The notes: generated by a model not told the origin, from the letters alone. Counted from the stretch's first letter, positions 50,429 through 61,394 are shown. The stretch: DNA of 64,000 bases from an uncultured Alphaproteobacteria bacterium (GCA_934234055.1 CAKQGY010000001.1:88166-152165), one strand, 5' to 3'. A program made the numbers and translations.

Positions 50429-50851
50429 ATGATAATGCAAAAAACTTTTTCAATGATTAAACCGGACGCGACAGCACGGAATATTACAGGCCAAATCAAT
50501 GCTAAAATTGAAGCGGCGGGATTAAGAATCGTGGCTCAAAAACGGATTTTGATGACCAAAAAACAAGCCGAAACATTTTATGCCGAACACCAAGGTAAGC
50601 CGTTTTTTGACGGCTTGGTTGAATTTATGACCTCGGGCCCGACAATTGTTCAGGTTCTGGAAGGGGAAAACGCGATTGCACATTACCGTGAAGTTATGGG
50701 TGCCACGAATCCGGAAAAGGCAGCACCGGGGACATTACGTGCCGAGTTTGCCGAAAGCATGGGGCGCAACAGTGTTCACGGTTCCGATTCCGAAGCCAGC
50801 GCTGCGCGCGAGATAGCCTATTGGTTTGCCGGAAGCGAAATTGTCGGTTAG
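50429..50851 (+). CDS. ndk: Nucleoside diphosphate kinase
   Basis: 140 aa. It equilibrates nucleoside di- and triphosphates. [15 protein letters not shown] opens the fold and the catalytic His sits in RNSVHGSDS near the C-terminus. AAGGAG precedes ATG 50429; an in-frame ATG at 50435 is also possible. Its stop and that of uvrA on the other strand are one base apart. Confidence 0.96.
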   Translation: MIMQKTFSMIKPDATARNITGQINAKIEAAGLRIVAQKRILMTKKQAETFYAEHQGKPFFDGLVEFMTSGPTIVQVLEGENAIAHYREVMGATNPEKAAPGTLRAEFAESMGRNSVHGSDSEASAAREIAYWFAGSEIVG

Positions 50852-50852
50852 G

Positions 50853-53627
50853 TTATTTCAATAATTTTTTCAGGTATTTCCCCGTCCAACTGTCCGGATT
50901 ATCGGCCACTTGCTCGGGGGTTCCTTTTGCCACAATACGCCCGCCGCCGTTGCCACCCTCCGGCCCCATATCAATAATATAATCGGCGGTTTTAATAACA
51001 TCCAGATTGTGCTCAATGACGACAACGGTGTTGCCCTGATCAACCAAAGTATGAAGCACTTCCAGCAATTTTTGAATATCGGCAAAGTGCAAGCCGGTAG
51101 TCGGCTCGTCCAGGATATACAGTGTTTTACCGGTGCCGCGACGGGATAGCTCTTTGGACAGTTTAATTCGTTGTGCCTCTCCACCCGAAAGTGTGACGGC
51201 CGATTGCCCCAGCGAAATATACCCCAGTCCCACGCGTTGGAGCAGAGCGCATTTGTCGTGCAAGGCCGGAATGTTTTGAAAGAAATCAGCCGCCTCATCA
51301 ACCGTCATATCCAGCACATCGGCAATGGATTTTCCCTTATAAGTGACTTCCAAAGTTTCGCGATTATACCGCTTGCCGTGGCAAGTGTCGCAGGCAACAT
51401 AAACATCGGGCAAAAAGTGCATTTCTATTTTCAAAACGCCGTCGCCTTGACATGCTTCGCAGCGACCGCCTTTGACATTAAACGAGAACCGACCGGGCTT
51501 GTAGCCGCGTGCTTGCGATTCAGGCAAGCCTGCAAACCAATCTCGAATCAGAGAAAACATACCGGTGTATGTTGCCGGATTAGAACGCGGCGTGCGACCG
51601 ATCGGGCTTTGATCAATATCAATAATCTTGTCAATATAGCCGGCACCCCGAATCTTTTTAAACGGGCCGGCCGATTCGTGAGATTTGTTGATCAGTTGAT
51701 TGAGGCCTTTGTAAAGTGTTTCAATCACCAAAGACGACTTGCCGCCGCCGGATACCCCTGTCACACATGTAAAAGTGCCCAGTGGAATGTCTGCCGTTAC
51801 ATTTTTCAGATTATTGACGGTGGCTCCTTCTATGGTTAAAAACTTACCATTGCCGGCACGACGGATTTTAGGAACGACAATTTGTCGCATACCGGATAAA
51901 AATTGCCCTGTTGTGGAAATGGGGTTATCTATAATTTGTTCAGGTGTTCCTTGGGCGACAATATGGCCGCCGTTTTTACCGGCGCCGGGGCCGATATCCA
52001 CCACATAGTCCGCCGACCGAATCGCATCTTCGTCATGTTCAACCACAATGACAGTGTTTCCCAGATCACGCAGGTGCCTTAAAGTTTCCAACAATTTATC
52101 ATTGTCCCGCTGATGCAAACCGATAGAAGGCTCGTCCAAAACATACAGAACACCGGTCAAGCCTGATCCGATTTGACTGGCCAGTCGAATGCGTTGCGAT
52201 TCGCCGCCGGATAAAGTGCCGCTCATACGATCCATCGCCAGATAGCCAAGACCGACATTATTCAAAAAGGTCAAACGATCAATGATTTCTTTCAAAATCC
52301 GATTCGCGATTTCATGCTTTTGGGGCGATAGTGTCGCGGGCAGGGCGGTGAACCATTGTAAGGCTTCGGCCAGAGAAACATGCGTTGCCTCGGCTATGTT
52401 GCGCCCACCGACTTTAACCGCCAGCGCTTCGGGGCGCAGGCGAGCACCGTGACAGACCTCGCAAGGGGAAGTAGTTTGATATTTTCCGATTTCTTCACGC
52501 ATCCAGTCTGATTCCGTCTCTAAATATCGGCGTTCCATATTCGGAATCACACCTTCAAAACCGGCGCAACCGTAAAGGATAGCCTGGCGGATTTCAGGTG
52601 GCAGCTTGTTCCAAGGTTGATCCACATCCAGTCCCCGCACTGTCCGTAAGAGGGTTGTCAGGGCCGAATGATACCATTGGAACCAATCATTTCCCCGCTG
52701 CCATGGTGCAATGGCACCATCGCGAATGGATTTGGTCGGATCGGGAATAACCAAGGCCGGATCCACATATTGCCGAAAACCCAAGCCAGAGCATTCGGGA
52801 CAGGCTCCTTGAGGGTTGTTGAACGAAAAAAGGCGTGGCTCTAAATCCGTAATGGTGAAGCCCGACACAGGACAAGCAAATTTTGACGAAAATGTGTGCG
52901 TCTCGTGTGTCGTCATATCCTCGGTCAGAGCCAATCCGTCCGAGAGTTCCAACGCCTTTTCAAACGATTGCGCCAAGCGATCTTCCAAGCCCTCTTTCAC
53001 AATAATCCGGTCTATAACCACGGCGATGTCGTGCTTTTTATTTTTATCCAGCTCGGGTGTGGAGTCGGTCTCGTAAAGGTTGCCGTCAATCTTAACGCGT
53101 GAAAAGCCTTTTTTCTGCCAATCGGCAATTTCTTTTTTGTATTCTCCTTTGCGGGAGCGAATGACGGGGGACAGAATCATCAGTTTGCTTCCGACGGGCA
53201 GGGCCATAACGGCGTCAACCATCTGGGATACTGTTTGCGATTCAATCGGCAGCCCCGTCGCCGGCGAATACGGTACCCCGATTCGTGCCCACAGCAGCCG
53301 CATATAATCATAAATCTCGGTAACGGTGCCGACAGTCGATCGCGGGTTTTTAGAGGTTGTCTTTTGCTCAATGGAAATAGCAGGGGATAGGCCCTCTATT
53401 AAATCAGCATCGGGCTTTTTCATCACATTCAAGAACTGTCGCGCATAGGCGGACAAACTTTCCACATAGCGGCGTTGTCCCTCGGCATAAATGGTGTCAA
53501 ATGCCAAAGATGACTTGCCCGAGCCCGACAGGCCGGTAATTACGACCAGCTTGTCTTTGGGGATGTCTATATCAATGTTTTTCAGATTGTGTTCGCGAGC
53601 TCCGCGGATCTTTATAAATTGTTGCAT
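50853..53627 (-). CDS. uvrA: Excinuclease ABC subunit A
   Basis: 924 aa. Damage-recognition ATPase of nucleotide excision repair. Two ABC cassettes: Walker [10 protein letters not shown] and GVSGGGKSS, signatures [16 protein letters not shown] and [11 protein letters not shown]. The second zinc finger (CEACQGDG ... CDTCHG) is intact. In the first zinc finger region CPVSGFTI replaces the usual CxxC, a change also common in Alphaproteobacteria. The partner uvrB is 5 kb away. Confidence 0.96.
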   Translation of the reverse strand: MQQFIKIRGAREHNLKNIDIDIPKDKLVVITGLSGSGKSSLAFDTIYAEGQRRYVESLSAYARQFLNVMKKPDADLIEGLSPAISIEQKTTSKNPRSTVGTVTEIYDYMRLLWARIGVPYSPATGLPIESQTVSQMVDAVMALPVGSKLMILSPVIRSRKGEYKKEIADWQKKGFSRVKIDGNLYETDSTPELDKNKKHDIAVVIDRIIVKEGLEDRLAQSFEKALELSDGLALTEDMTTHETHTFSSKFACPVSGFTITDLEPRLFSFNNPQGACPECSGLGFRQYVDPALVIPDPTKSIRDGAIAPWQRGNDWFQWYHSALTTLLRTVRGLDVDQPWNKLPPEIRQAILYGCAGFEGVIPNMERRYLETESDWMREEIGKYQTTSPCEVCHGARLRPEALAVKVGGRNIAEATHVSLAEALQWFTALPATLSPQKHEIANRILKEIIDRLTFLNNVGLGYLAMDRMSGTLSGGESQRIRLASQIGSGLTGVLYVLDEPSIGLHQRDNDKLLETLRHLRDLGNTVIVVEHDEDAIRSADYVVDIGPGAGKNGGHIVAQGTPEQIIDNPISTTGQFLSGMRQIVVPKIRRAGNGKFLTIEGATVNNLKNVTADIPLGTFTCVTGVSGGGKSSLVIETLYKGLNQLINKSHESAGPFKKIRGAGYIDKIIDIDQSPIGRTPRSNPATYTGMFSLIRDWFAGLPESQARGYKPGRFSFNVKGGRCEACQGDGVLKIEMHFLPDVYVACDTCHGKRYNRETLEVTYKGKSIADVLDMTVDEAADFFQNIPALHDKCALLQRVGLGYISLGQSAVTLSGGEAQRIKLSKELSRRGTGKTLYILDEPTTGLHFADIQKLLEVLHTLVDQGNTVVVIEHNLDVIKTADYIIDMGPEGGNGGGRIVAKGTPEQVADNPDSWTGKYLKKLLK

Positions 53628-53711
53628 TCAAGGCCTCTTTCCTGTGGAAACGCATTATACAGCAAACAATCCTAAAAATCAAGCCATTCTTTGGTGGAAA
53701 TGCGGTGAAGG

Positions 53712-54722
53712 CTATTCATCATCGTCCGGATTCGGGGCACTCTCGGCTTTGTATTTCTCTAATACCTCGCTGTCCAGATCTTTGTTTTGTAAATGCAGAG
53801 CCTTAATCATATCTTCAATAGCCTTGACTTCATCATAGAACTGGCGGTATGTTTCCAAATCCAGCCCCGACCGCCACAGCGAATAAGACTCAAACACATT
53901 ATTTTTTGTGTGCAGGGCAAAGAAAGCGTGATCTTTGAAAAAAGAAGCCTCTATTTTATCGGCATTAAAATAGTTTTTCAGATGCGTCAGGCGCTCCATA
54001 AACAGCGGTGTCAGCAAGGCCCGCGATTCAATCTGATCATTGGAATAGGCCTGATACCGATGTTCAAACTCTATGCTTTCCAGCTTGACACGATTCAGTT
54101 TGTTGATTTTACTGCCGCCAAACAGGCGCGATACCAAAAGAGTTTGGCTTTTGAGTGTTTTTTTGAGGGGAATGTCAATCAAGACACCTTGAAAAACGGT
54201 TACTTCCGACCGCTCCCGTTTTGAAGAATATCTCTCTTGCTTTAATTCCAATTCTTGAACGGAAAAGAAAGTGTCAGCCAAAGTGCCTGAAAATGAATCG
54301 TCTTTATCTATTTTGTCAAACGAAGGGAAAAGTTGCGTTTTTCGGATCAGATCGCCATTGATGACCTGTTGTCCGGCTTCCATTTTTCCCAAACATTTAA
54401 TAAACAAAGGCAGGTATTTTTTCTTTTGTTTTCTTAAAAAATTATGATAAAGAATAAACGCTATGACAAAGCCCGCAATCGCAGGGAATAAGACGCCCGT
54501 ACCGGAATCGGCCCGGTCATTGAAAATTGCAGCAAGTGTTTTGTTGATTGCCTCCGTCAGAGTAATGCCGAGCGAGTGTGCCGCAATACCCGACAGAACC
54601 AGTCCGGCGACGACCGCACACCCCATATAAGCCAAGGTTCGCTTGCGCTTTTCCTCATCTTTGGCTAATTTGGGAAAGACATCTTGTCGAATACAATTTA
54701 GAAAATCAGTTTTTGAGATCAT
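53712..54722 (-). CDS. DUF3137-type membrane protein, paralogue A
   Basis: 336 aa. Two N-terminal membrane helices (about 32-52 and 80-95) precede a cytoplasmic domain with [14 protein letters not shown] and a conserved C-terminal part [44 protein letters not shown]. It resembles DUF3137 proteins, which are often encoded next to LemA. It aligns over its length with the following gene. The acidic tail ends PNPDDDE. Function unknown. Confidence 0.7.
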   Translation of the reverse strand: MISKTDFLNCIRQDVFPKLAKDEEKRKRTLAYMGCAVVAGLVLSGIAAHSLGITLTEAINKTLAAIFNDRADSGTGVLFPAIAGFVIAFILYHNFLRKQKKKYLPLFIKCLGKMEAGQQVINGDLIRKTQLFPSFDKIDKDDSFSGTLADTFFSVQELELKQERYSSKRERSEVTVFQGVLIDIPLKKTLKSQTLLVSRLFGGSKINKLNRVKLESIEFEHRYQAYSNDQIESRALLTPLFMERLTHLKNYFNADKIEASFFKDHAFFALHTKNNVFESYSLWRSGLDLETYRQFYDEVKAIEDMIKALHLQNKDLDSEVLEKYKAESAPNPDDDE

Positions 54723-54741
54723 TTTGTGAATCCTTTTAGTT

Positions 54742-55887
54742 TCATTTCCATAAATGATGAATTGTTATTACCAGAAAGATTAAAGCACAACAGCAGAATA
54801 TAACAACGGCCGTCCGCATAACAGTGCAAAGGAGGGGTATAATAACAGATGAAACAAAACCATAGGTCCCCTCTGATTGATAAAATTTGCTACGAAGGGG
54901 GTTTTTATCCGGATTTATTTTTGAATTTGTGCGTATTTTTTTATTGTTGATTTGTAGGATTCGAATCATATCATCTATCATTTTTATCTCATCATAAAAC
55001 TTTTCGTAAGTTTTGATACTTAATCCAGAGTGTCGCATTGAATAAGGTTCAAATAAATCCTTTGAAGTATGCAAGGCAAATAAAGCATGATTCCCCCAAA
55101 AGGATACATCAATCCGATTCGCTTTGAAGTATTTTTTAAGCGCCATCAGCTGTTCCATAAAGCGTGGAGTCAACAGAGCTCGTGCCTGAATTTGATTTGT
55201 TGTAAAGATTTGAAATGATTGATTAAATTGATTACTTTCCAGATATATGCGTTTTAATAGAGGAATTTTGTCGGGAAGCTTTGTATTCAGCAAAAGGGTG
55301 CATTCGGCACTGGGTTTGGGCATAATAACATCAATTAATATACCCGTGAAAACCAATCCGATAGAGACATATTTGGCTTTAGTATTATGGCGATATGAAC
55401 TTGTAAGTTTGGCCTCACGCACAGAAAAAGAGGTATTTCGTAATGAAGCCGAAAAACAAGCATCTTTGGTAATTTCGCTTATCCAAGGGAATAAGCAAGA
55501 ATTTCTGATAAGATCAATTAGGCATGCGTCAGTGATTAAATCCCCTTGAATTATCTCTTTTTGGGGAGACAAATGGTTCATAATGGTAAAAAAAGATTTT
55601 GTGTATTTTTCTTTTTGTTGTTTGAAAAACGGGCCCCATTTTTTTTCTATATCTATCAGAAAATAAGAATATATCAACCATTCAAAGAAAAGAAAAAAAT
55701 GAAATGTACCCGGTAAAAATACAGTGGCAATATAGAGTGCTGTTATAACAGATACAGGTATTGAGCAAATCAAAACCCAAAATAAAATAAACCACCGAAA
55801 GGCGTATTTCCGTCGGGGTTCATCTTGCTCTAATTGCAGGAACAGGTCATTTCTGACCCGTTCCAAGAATGCTTCTTTACCGATCAT
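54742..55887 (-). CDS. DUF3137-type membrane protein, paralogue B
   Basis: 381 aa. Same layout as paralogue A, with shared blocks such as QARALLTPRFMEQLMALKKYFKANRIDVSFWGNHALFALHTSKDLFE and YEKFYDEIKMIDDMI. It adds a C-terminal hydrophobic helix (VVIFCCCALIFLVITIHHLW). The pair looks like a tandem duplication that has diverged; the DNA of B is more AT-rich. Its ATG overlaps the lemA stop by ATGA. Confidence 0.7.
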   Translation of the reverse strand: MIGKEAFLERVRNDLFLQLEQDEPRRKYAFRWFILFWVLICSIPVSVITALYIATVFLPGTFHFFLFFEWLIYSYFLIDIEKKWGPFFKQQKEKYTKSFFTIMNHLSPQKEIIQGDLITDACLIDLIRNSCLFPWISEITKDACFSASLRNTSFSVREAKLTSSYRHNTKAKYVSIGLVFTGILIDVIMPKPSAECTLLLNTKLPDKIPLLKRIYLESNQFNQSFQIFTTNQIQARALLTPRFMEQLMALKKYFKANRIDVSFWGNHALFALHTSKDLFEPYSMRHSGLSIKTYEKFYDEIKMIDDMIRILQINNKKIRTNSKINPDKNPLRSKFYQSEGTYGFVSSVIIPLLCTVMRTAVVIFCCCALIFLVITIHHLWK

Positions 55888-56441
55888 TTCAGATAATCCG
55901 AAACTTGCACTTTCTTTTTATCTTCTTCGGTGGCCTGAAAATAAGTCAATTCCGAAATATCGCCCGCATAGGAAGCAAACAGGCTTCCCGGAAAGATTTG
56001 AATCTTGTTTTTCAGGTCTTTCAGCGCTGCATTATAAAACCGCCGTGCCGCCGCGATATTGCCCTCTACATCGCGATAGGTGGACATGGCTTCCTCAATC
56101 GGTGTGCCGGATTTTACATCAGGATAGTTCTCCATCGTGATGGATAATTGCCGCATTTGATGTTGTAATTTACCCTCTAATTCAAAGCGTTTGGCTGTCC
56201 CGACGGGCGCTTTCATTGCCTCGGTCCGCAGTTTTGTGATTTCAGTAAAAATTTCTTTTTCATGCTTCATAAATTTTTGCGCCAGGGTTAAAATCTCGGG
56301 GATCAAATCGGCTCGTTGCTTTAATTGCACATCAATACCGCTGAGCGCTTCGTCCAAAGTATTGCGTGCCCGAATCACACCGGCATAAGTAAAGTATAAA
56401 ATGGCTGTAATAAGCAATAAAATAACAATAGTAAAAATCAT
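55884..56441 (-). CDS. lemA: LemA-family protein
   Basis: 185 aa. One N-terminal helix (FTIVILLLITAILYFTYAGVI), then the LemA domain: RNTLDEALSGIDVQLKQRADLIPEIL, EIFTEITKLRTEAMKA, ENYPDVKS, RDVEGNIAAARRFYNAALKDLKNKI, FPGSLFASYAG. Inner-membrane protein of unknown function that commonly occurs with DUF3137/TPM-type partners. AAAAGGAG precedes the ATG. Confidence 0.93.
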   Translation of the reverse strand: MIFTIVILLLITAILYFTYAGVIRARNTLDEALSGIDVQLKQRADLIPEILTLAQKFMKHEKEIFTEITKLRTEAMKAPVGTAKRFELEGKLQHQMRQLSITMENYPDVKSGTPIEEAMSTYRDVEGNIAAARRFYNAALKDLKNKIQIFPGSLFASYAGDISELTYFQATEEDKKKVQVSDYLK

Positions 56442-56454
56442 ATTTTTTCTCCTT

Positions 56455-56781
56455 TTAATTAAGCGTTAGTCCATTCGGCAGAGGAATCTCACGCATGTGC
56501 TTGACCTCGGCCATATATTCGCGTATCACAGAGCCGTCATGTTCCTCCACGATCAGCAGATTTGCAACCCGCTTTAAGTCCTCACGCACCGACGGGTGAA
56601 TAAAATCCAGAACGATTGTGTTGCCCTCGTTACGATATAAAACAGCATGTTTACCGCCGTTATAAATGATACGGGGTTCGCGCGCATCATCTAAGCGTGC
56701 CCGAATCAGCACCATTAAATCCCCAGCGGCATTTCGCAAAATGTTAAAGTTTTTCTCTTGTTCAACCAGGTTTTCAGACAT
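56455..56781 (-). CDS. Hypothetical protein, 108 aa
   Basis: Not recognised. It is soluble with mixed alpha/beta pattern, e.g. EPRIIYNGGKHAVLYRNEGNTIVLDFI and VREDLKRVANLLIVEEHDGSVIREY. GAGGT precedes the ATG. It lies directly upstream of lemA in the same direction (13 nt), so it is likely the first gene of the lemA transcript. Confidence 0.65.
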   Translation of the reverse strand: MSENLVEQEKNFNILRNAAGDLMVLIRARLDDAREPRIIYNGGKHAVLYRNEGNTIVLDFIHPSVREDLKRVANLLIVEEHDGSVIREYMAEVKHMREIPLPNGLTLN

Positions 56782-56863
56782 AATCTACCTCATAATACCG
56801 ACTCAGTATAAAGCAAAAAAAAAGACAACGCAACATATATTTTTATAAAAAGCGATTTTTTGC

Positions 56864-56892
56864 TTGCAAAAACAGTAAAAAAAGAATAACAT
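56864..56892 (+). promoter_or_regulatory. infA promoter
   Basis: TTGCAA (56864-56869), 17 nt, TAACAT (56887-56892). Confidence 0.55.
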
Positions 56893-56923
56893 AAATGTGA
56901 TTTTTTTATAAATAGGAGTTTTT

Positions 56924-57145
56924 ATGGCAAAAGAAGAAGTCTTACAATTTACCGGAACGGTTGTCGAAGCCTTGCCGAATGCAACTTTTCGGGTTAAATT
57001 GGAAAACGGGCATGAGATTTTGGCTCATACCTCGGGCAAAATGCGCAAGTTTCGTATTCGCGTCATGGTCGGGGATAAAGTTGAAATTGAAATGACACCG
57101 TATGATTTAAGTAAGGGTCGCATTGCTTTCCGACACAAAGCATAG
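56924..57145 (+). CDS. infA: Translation initiation factor IF-1
   Basis: 73 aa. Complete S1-type OB fold: [43 protein letters not shown] and [22 protein letters not shown]. It binds the ribosomal A site during initiation. AGGAG precedes the ATG. Usual alphaproteobacterial neighbours of infA (maf, yacG) are not here. Confidence 0.96.
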   Translation: MAKEEVLQFTGTVVEALPNATFRVKLENGHEILAHTSGKMRKFRIRVMVGDKVEIEMTPYDLSKGRIAFRHKA

Positions 57146-57173
57146 ACAGACCCCGTTTTGAAAAGGAGGAAAA

Positions 57174-58310
57174 ATGGCAACGACATTTCTGTCATTGGTG
57201 ATTATGTTTGCTGTTGCACTGGGTGTGATGGTCGGTGTTGTGTTCGGGTTTGCCCTGTTGAATCGGTGTTGCTCGTCGTCGGATCCGACGCAGGATATAC
57301 GTCCTTTTTTATTAAGTATTGTGTTGACCGCCGTCTCCTTTATTATCGGTTTGGTTTATGCAGCCCGGGTTGAAATATTGCTGCCGTATTTGAGTGTGTT
57401 CCTGGGAGCAGTGGCTTTGCTGTTGATGACGCTGAAGGGACAGGGAGCCCGCCGGGAAGGGGGATATTTTCTGGTGTGCTTGTGCGGCGTTTGTCTGCTG
57501 CCATCGGATCTGCCTTTGATTGCCGTGATGCCGTGGGTGATGTATCCGGCGTTGGGTCTGTCTTTGTATATGATGATGCGCTTGTTTATGATTATGGATC
57601 GGGTGCCAAACCTGTCCTTGATTACTTTGATGGCCCAGGGCGTTTTGCTGTATTTTCTGACACGTTTGGCGATTTTGCCGGTATGGTTCGCTTCGACGAT
57701 GTTCTATTTGTTCTTTGCAATTGTGGCGGCGGCACAGACAATGAAACTGATATCCGGAAAAACGATTTTGGGCTTGTTTGCAGCACCGGTTGTGGGCTGG
57801 GAATTGGGTATGATTTGGGTATGGGTAATGGCCCAAGGATACCCCGCATTGCCGGCCGTGGTGTTTGGTTATGACCTGCTGGAAGTGATTATCGCAACAG
57901 CTTTAACCTTGAAAATAACCGGTCATGTATGCCCGCTGGCTGTTCCGTTTTTGATTGAACAAGCGCAAATGGTTGCAACCAAGGAGCAGAAATTATCGCG
58001 TTATATGCTGGTGATGTTGATTTTATTGTCTTTGATCGGGCTTGCTATGACGGGTGATAATACGAAAAATTATTATAGTTGGCGGTGGTTGATGATTTGC
58101 CAAGGAGTTGTATTACTGGGGTTCTGGATGCGTTTAAGAAATTGGGGACAGGCGCAACCGAGACTGCGGGACCTGTGGGGGGATTTGAAACAGGGGTTGC
58201 GCGAAGTGAAGAAGGAAATGACGACTGTTCCATTGAAAAAAGAGGCTGTGAAGAAGACAATGTCATCTAAAAAAGTGTCGAAGCGGAGCACACACAGGAA
58301 GAAGAAATGA
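57174..58310 (+). CDS. Polytopic membrane protein, 378 aa
   Basis: Not recognised. About nine to ten hydrophobic helices over residues 5-330 and a strongly basic cytoplasmic tail ([24 protein letters not shown]). AAAAGGAGG precedes ATG 57174. Its stop overlaps the uvrB start (ATGA), so UvrB translation is likely coupled to it. No transporter motif is evident. Confidence 0.7.
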   Translation: MATTFLSLVIMFAVALGVMVGVVFGFALLNRCCSSSDPTQDIRPFLLSIVLTAVSFIIGLVYAARVEILLPYLSVFLGAVALLLMTLKGQGARREGGYFLVCLCGVCLLPSDLPLIAVMPWVMYPALGLSLYMMMRLFMIMDRVPNLSLITLMAQGVLLYFLTRLAILPVWFASTMFYLFFAIVAAAQTMKLISGKTILGLFAAPVVGWELGMIWVWVMAQGYPALPAVVFGYDLLEVIIATALTLKITGHVCPLAVPFLIEQAQMVATKEQKLSRYMLVMLILLSLIGLAMTGDNTKNYYSWRWLMICQGVVLLGFWMRLRNWGQAQPRLRDLWGDLKQGLREVKKEMTTVPLKKEAVKKTMSSKKVSKRSTHRKKK

Positions 58311-60337
58311 TACCTTTGTATCAGAAACCGGAACTGTGGGGTGATGCTGAGTTTAAATTGCATGCGCCTTATCAGCCTGCGGGTGATCAACCGCAGGCGA
58401 TTGAATCTTTACTGCAGGGTTTGCGTCAAGAACAAAAAAATCAAGTCCTTTTAGGCATTACGGGATCAGGCAAAACATTCACCATGGCTCAAATTATCAA
58501 TCAAATGAAGCGGCCGGCCTTGATTTTGGCGCACAATAAAACTTTGGCGGCTCAACTTTATGCTGAAATGAAAGCCTTTTTTCCCGAAAATGCCGTTGAA
58601 TATTTCGTTTCGTATTATGATTATTATCAACCGGAAGCCTATATCCCGCGCACAGATACTTATATTGAAAAAGATTCGGCTATCAATGAGCAAATTGATC
58701 GACTGCGTCACTCGGCAACGCGTCATATTTTGGAACGGCGTGATGTGGTGATTGTGTCGTCTGTATCGTGTATTTACGGGTTGGGGGATGCCGAAAGTTA
58801 TTCTTCTATGGCTTTTACGCTAAAAAAAGGCGATATGATAGATATGACAGATCTGTGTCGTCGGTTGGCAGAATTGCAATATGCCCGAAATGACATTGCT
58901 TTCGAGCGAGGAACTTTTCGCAAGAACGGTGATGTGCTGGATATTTTTCCCAGCCATTACGAGGATTTAGCCTGGCGATTGTCTTTTTTTGGAGATGAAA
59001 TTGAAAACATATACGAGTTTGATCCCCTGACCGGACAAAAAAAGTTGGCATTACCCGAAATCACTGTTTTTCCGGCCAGCCACTATGTGACACCGCGGCC
59101 GGCCTTGTCGCAGGCCATTAAAACGATTAAAGCCGAATTAAAAGACCGTTTGGCTTTCTTTGAACAGAACGGGCAGTTGTTGGAGGCTCAACGCTTGGCT
59201 TCGCGCACGAAATACGATCTGGAAATGATGGAAGCAACAGGATCTTGTAAGGGGATTGAAAACTATTCTCGGCATTTGACCGGTCGGCGGTCAGGGGAGG
59301 CTCCACCAACCTTGTTTGAATACCTGCCAAAGGACGCTTTGTTGTTTGTTGATGAAAGCCATGTGACCATTCCGCAAATCGGTGCGATGTATCGAGGTGA
59401 TCGATCGCGCAAGACAACTTTATCTGAATATGGCTTTCGATTGCCCAGTTGCTTGGATAACAGGCCATTAAAGTTTGAAGAATGGGAGCAAATGCGTCCT
59501 AAAACAATTTTCGTGTCGGCAACACCGGGGCCTTGGGAAATGGAACAGACAAAAGGGGTCTTTACCGAGCAAATCATTCGTCCGACGGGGTTGTTGGATC
59601 CTGAATGTCAGATTCGCCCCACGACCAGTCAGGTGGAAGATTTGATGGCCGAGTGTCTGGAAATTGCCAAGCACAAAGGTCGGGTTTTGGTAACTACTTT
59701 GACAAAAAAAATGGCCGAAGATTTAACGGAATACCTGTTGGAGCATGGGATCAAAGCCAAATACATGCATTCGGATATTGATACCTTGGAACGGATACAG
59801 ATTATTCGGGACCTGCGTTTGGGCACTTTTGATGTGTTGGTCGGTATCAACCTGCTGCGTGAAGGGCTGGATATTCCCGAGGTTGAGTTGGTTGCAATCT
59901 TGGACGCTGATAAAGAGGGCTTTTTGCGCTCTACCACTTCTTTAATACAAACAATCGGACGCGCAGCGCGGAATGATCGGGGACGCGTGATTCTATATGC
60001 TGATAAAATGACGGGATCTATCGCAGCCGCGGTGGGCGAGACAAAACGCCGCCGGGACAAGCAAATGGCCTTTAATCGTGAACATGGTATCGTTCCGCAT
60101 ACGATTCGCAAAGATATTCCGGACCTGATGAAAGAGTTCGGCACCTTGGATGCCGAAGAACAGGAAAATGCGCCTCGCACTGTGGAAATTGTTGAAAATG
60201 TGGCCGATGTGATTGCGCGCCTTAAAAAACAAATGCTGCGCGAAGCCGAAGCCCTTAATTTTGAAGAAGCCGGTCGTTTACGGGATCGGATTAAAGAATT
60301 GGAACAATTGGAACTGGCATCAGATACGGCACCATAA
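58307..60337 (+). CDS. uvrB: Excinuclease ABC subunit B
   Basis: 676 aa. DNA-damage verifying helicase-like subunit that receives the lesion from UvrA and recruits UvrC. Walker [14 protein letters not shown], the beta-hairpin [36 protein letters not shown] (helicase motif II), FVSATPG, and the C-terminal UVR motif [25 protein letters not shown] that contacts UvrC. Normal length. Confidence 0.97.
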   Translation: MIPLYQKPELWGDAEFKLHAPYQPAGDQPQAIESLLQGLRQEQKNQVLLGITGSGKTFTMAQIINQMKRPALILAHNKTLAAQLYAEMKAFFPENAVEYFVSYYDYYQPEAYIPRTDTYIEKDSAINEQIDRLRHSATRHILERRDVVIVSSVSCIYGLGDAESYSSMAFTLKKGDMIDMTDLCRRLAELQYARNDIAFERGTFRKNGDVLDIFPSHYEDLAWRLSFFGDEIENIYEFDPLTGQKKLALPEITVFPASHYVTPRPALSQAIKTIKAELKDRLAFFEQNGQLLEAQRLASRTKYDLEMMEATGSCKGIENYSRHLTGRRSGEAPPTLFEYLPKDALLFVDESHVTIPQIGAMYRGDRSRKTTLSEYGFRLPSCLDNRPLKFEEWEQMRPKTIFVSATPGPWEMEQTKGVFTEQIIRPTGLLDPECQIRPTTSQVEDLMAECLEIAKHKGRVLVTTLTKKMAEDLTEYLLEHGIKAKYMHSDIDTLERIQIIRDLRLGTFDVLVGINLLREGLDIPEVELVAILDADKEGFLRSTTSLIQTIGRAARNDRGRVILYADKMTGSIAAAVGETKRRRDKQMAFNREHGIVPHTIRKDIPDLMKEFGTLDAEEQENAPRTVEIVENVADVIARLKKQMLREAEALNFEEAGRLRDRIKELEQLELASDTAP

Positions 60338-60342
60338 ATTTA

Positions 60343-60444
60343 ATGAAAATCAAAGGTTGTGAAAAGATTTTTGTCTATGTCATGTTCATCAGCCTCATCA
60401 GTGTGCTATCGCTGGGCGCTTATGTATTGACGCAATTAAAATAA
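60343..60444 (+). CDS. Possible 33-aa membrane peptide
   Basis: KIKGCEKIFVYVMFISLISVLSLGAYVLTQLK: a short basic start, then a single hydrophobic helix. It begins 5 nt after the uvrB stop with no good ribosome site, so translation would depend on coupling. It could be chance. Confidence 0.35.
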   Translation: MKIKGCEKIFVYVMFISLISVLSLGAYVLTQLK

Positions 60445-60472
60445 AAGAGATTTGAATGTCTGATAAAAAAAG

Positions 60473-60493
60473 CCACCGATAGCCGGTGGTTTT
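60473..60493. terminator. Terminator between uvrB and tRNA-Lys
   Basis: CCACCG/CGGTGG stem (60473-60478 with 60484-60489), 5-nt loop, A-run before and T4 after, so usable from both sides. Confidence 0.75.
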
Positions 60494-60497
60494 ATAT

Positions 60498-60573
<76 letters not shown>

Positions 60574-60623
60574 CCAAATGCGGATACTATACACTATAAT
60601 TTTTCCTATGTCAATAAGTTTTA

Positions 60624-61088
60624 TTATTTTTTCAAAAATAAATAAGTAAACGGGGACGGTAATTTTAAGGTATAGGTTTTGAAAACAATCTTATTTTGAC
60701 TTTCTGAACGTTTGATATAATGTTTGTTGGTGACAATAATTCCGGCGTAGTAGTGCAAATAAGTCTGAAAACTGGCCCATAATGCCGGATTTTTATTTAA
60801 TTCATTAAAACAAAAAATCCGATCATACAGGTAGTGATCCCAAATGTATTGAGGCTTATACTTCGGTGTATGGGGCAGGGCAAGCTCAATACGGATATGC
60901 CGATTTTCACATTTTAACTGACGCAAGAGTTGTGTACAAAAAGAATCCAGCTCGGTTTTATTACCTACCCAAAAGGTTTGTGCCCGACCTGAAATGATAA
61001 CCTGCCATAAAAATTCACTGATCAGGTCTTTTTCGGCGGTTGTAAGTGGTGTATTCTGACGACCTGATATAAGGCATATTTTGCTCAT
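60624..61088 (-). CDS. SLOG-fold-like protein (YpsA/DUF1273-like)
   Basis: 154 aa from MSKICLISGR. The pattern of an early Rossmann-type strand with ISGRQNTPLT, then WQVIISGRAQTFWVGNKTELDSFCTQLLRQLKCENRHIRIELALPH, resembles small SLOG-superfamily proteins, in which a strand plus GG/GN loop binds a nucleotide-derived ligand. The match is by eye and partial. I start at 61088, directly after GGGGGAAAG; an in-frame upstream ATG would run through the structured leader. The 306-bp upstream gap contains that leader. Confidence 0.5.
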   Translation of the reverse strand: MSKICLISGRQNTPLTTAEKDLISEFLWQVIISGRAQTFWVGNKTELDSFCTQLLRQLKCENRHIRIELALPHTPKYKPQYIWDHYLYDRIFCFNELNKNPALWASFQTYLHYYAGIIVTNKHYIKRSESQNKIVFKTYTLKLPSPFTYLFLKK

Positions 61089-61104
61089 CTTTCCCCCATA
61101 ATCT

Positions 61105-61130
61105 ATAAAGAACCCGCCAAGCTGGCGGGT
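61105..61130 (-). terminator. Terminator-like hairpin before the SLOG-like gene
   Basis: Minus strand ACCCGCCA/TGGCGGGT (61130-61123 with 61119-61112), 3-nt loop, then TTCTTTAT. The T-run is imperfect. Its base overlaps the outer strand of the long closing stem by 3 nt. Confidence 0.55.
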
Positions 61131-61307
61131 GGGTGTAGTAACTATAATCAAAGCGAAAAATAGCCCAGTTATTGGGACAAATGCCTTATTCACTGGCACC
61201 CACCCAAGGGTGAATGCCCAAACATTTGGAAAAGTAAAATGCTTTTCCTTTATTGCCCGCTTTGATTGGGGTTACTAAGCCCACCGTTCGGACGGGCGTG
61301 TCCGAAC
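61105..61307 (-). ncRNA. Structured RNA or riboswitch-like leader with a 23-bp closing stem
   Basis: Promoter at 61314-61342; the RNA would start about 61307. A 5' hairpin TTCGGAC/GTCCGAA is followed by a long-range stem: GGTGGG/CCCACC, TAGTAAC/GTTACTA, AATCAAAGCG/CGCTTTGATT (61285-61258 with 61155-61128), with small internal loops between the segments. Enclosed are a GGAAAAG/CTTTTCC hairpin, an AAATG...ATTCAC/GTGAAT...CATTT hairpin and a CCCA/TGGG hairpin, giving a multi-branch junction. A terminator-like hairpin ends it, just before the ribosome site of the SLOG-like gene. No known class recognised; a 6S-like RNA is an alternative. Confidence 0.6.
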
Positions 61308-61313
61308 AAATTC

Positions 61314-61342
61314 AGTATACCAAAGTTTTTATTAACTTTCAA
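61314..61342 (-). promoter_or_regulatory. Promoter of the structured RNA
   Basis: Minus strand TTGAAA (61342-61337), 17 nt, TATACT (61319-61314), immediately after the terminator of the acyl-CoA synthetase gene. Confidence 0.8.
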
Positions 61343-61344
61343 CA

Positions 61345-61379
61345 AAAAAATCCCTCTCCAAGGTGGAAAGGGATTTTTT
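61345..61379. terminator. Terminator after the acyl-CoA synthetase gene
   Basis: TCCCT/AGGGA stem extended by six A-T pairs (61345-61355 with 61369-61379), T-run on both strands; the loop contains CCA/TGG. Confidence 0.85.
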
Positions 61380-61394
61380 CTTGGGATTATTCTG

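Noticed and set aside
51171..51839. Rightward 222-codon open frame inside uvrA
   Set aside because: Antisense shadow of conserved UvrA cassette II.
61128..61285. Miniature transposable element with 28-bp terminal inverted repeats
   Set aside because: No target-site duplication flanks it, and promoter and terminator placement fits a structured RNA better. Multiple copies in the genome would reopen the question.
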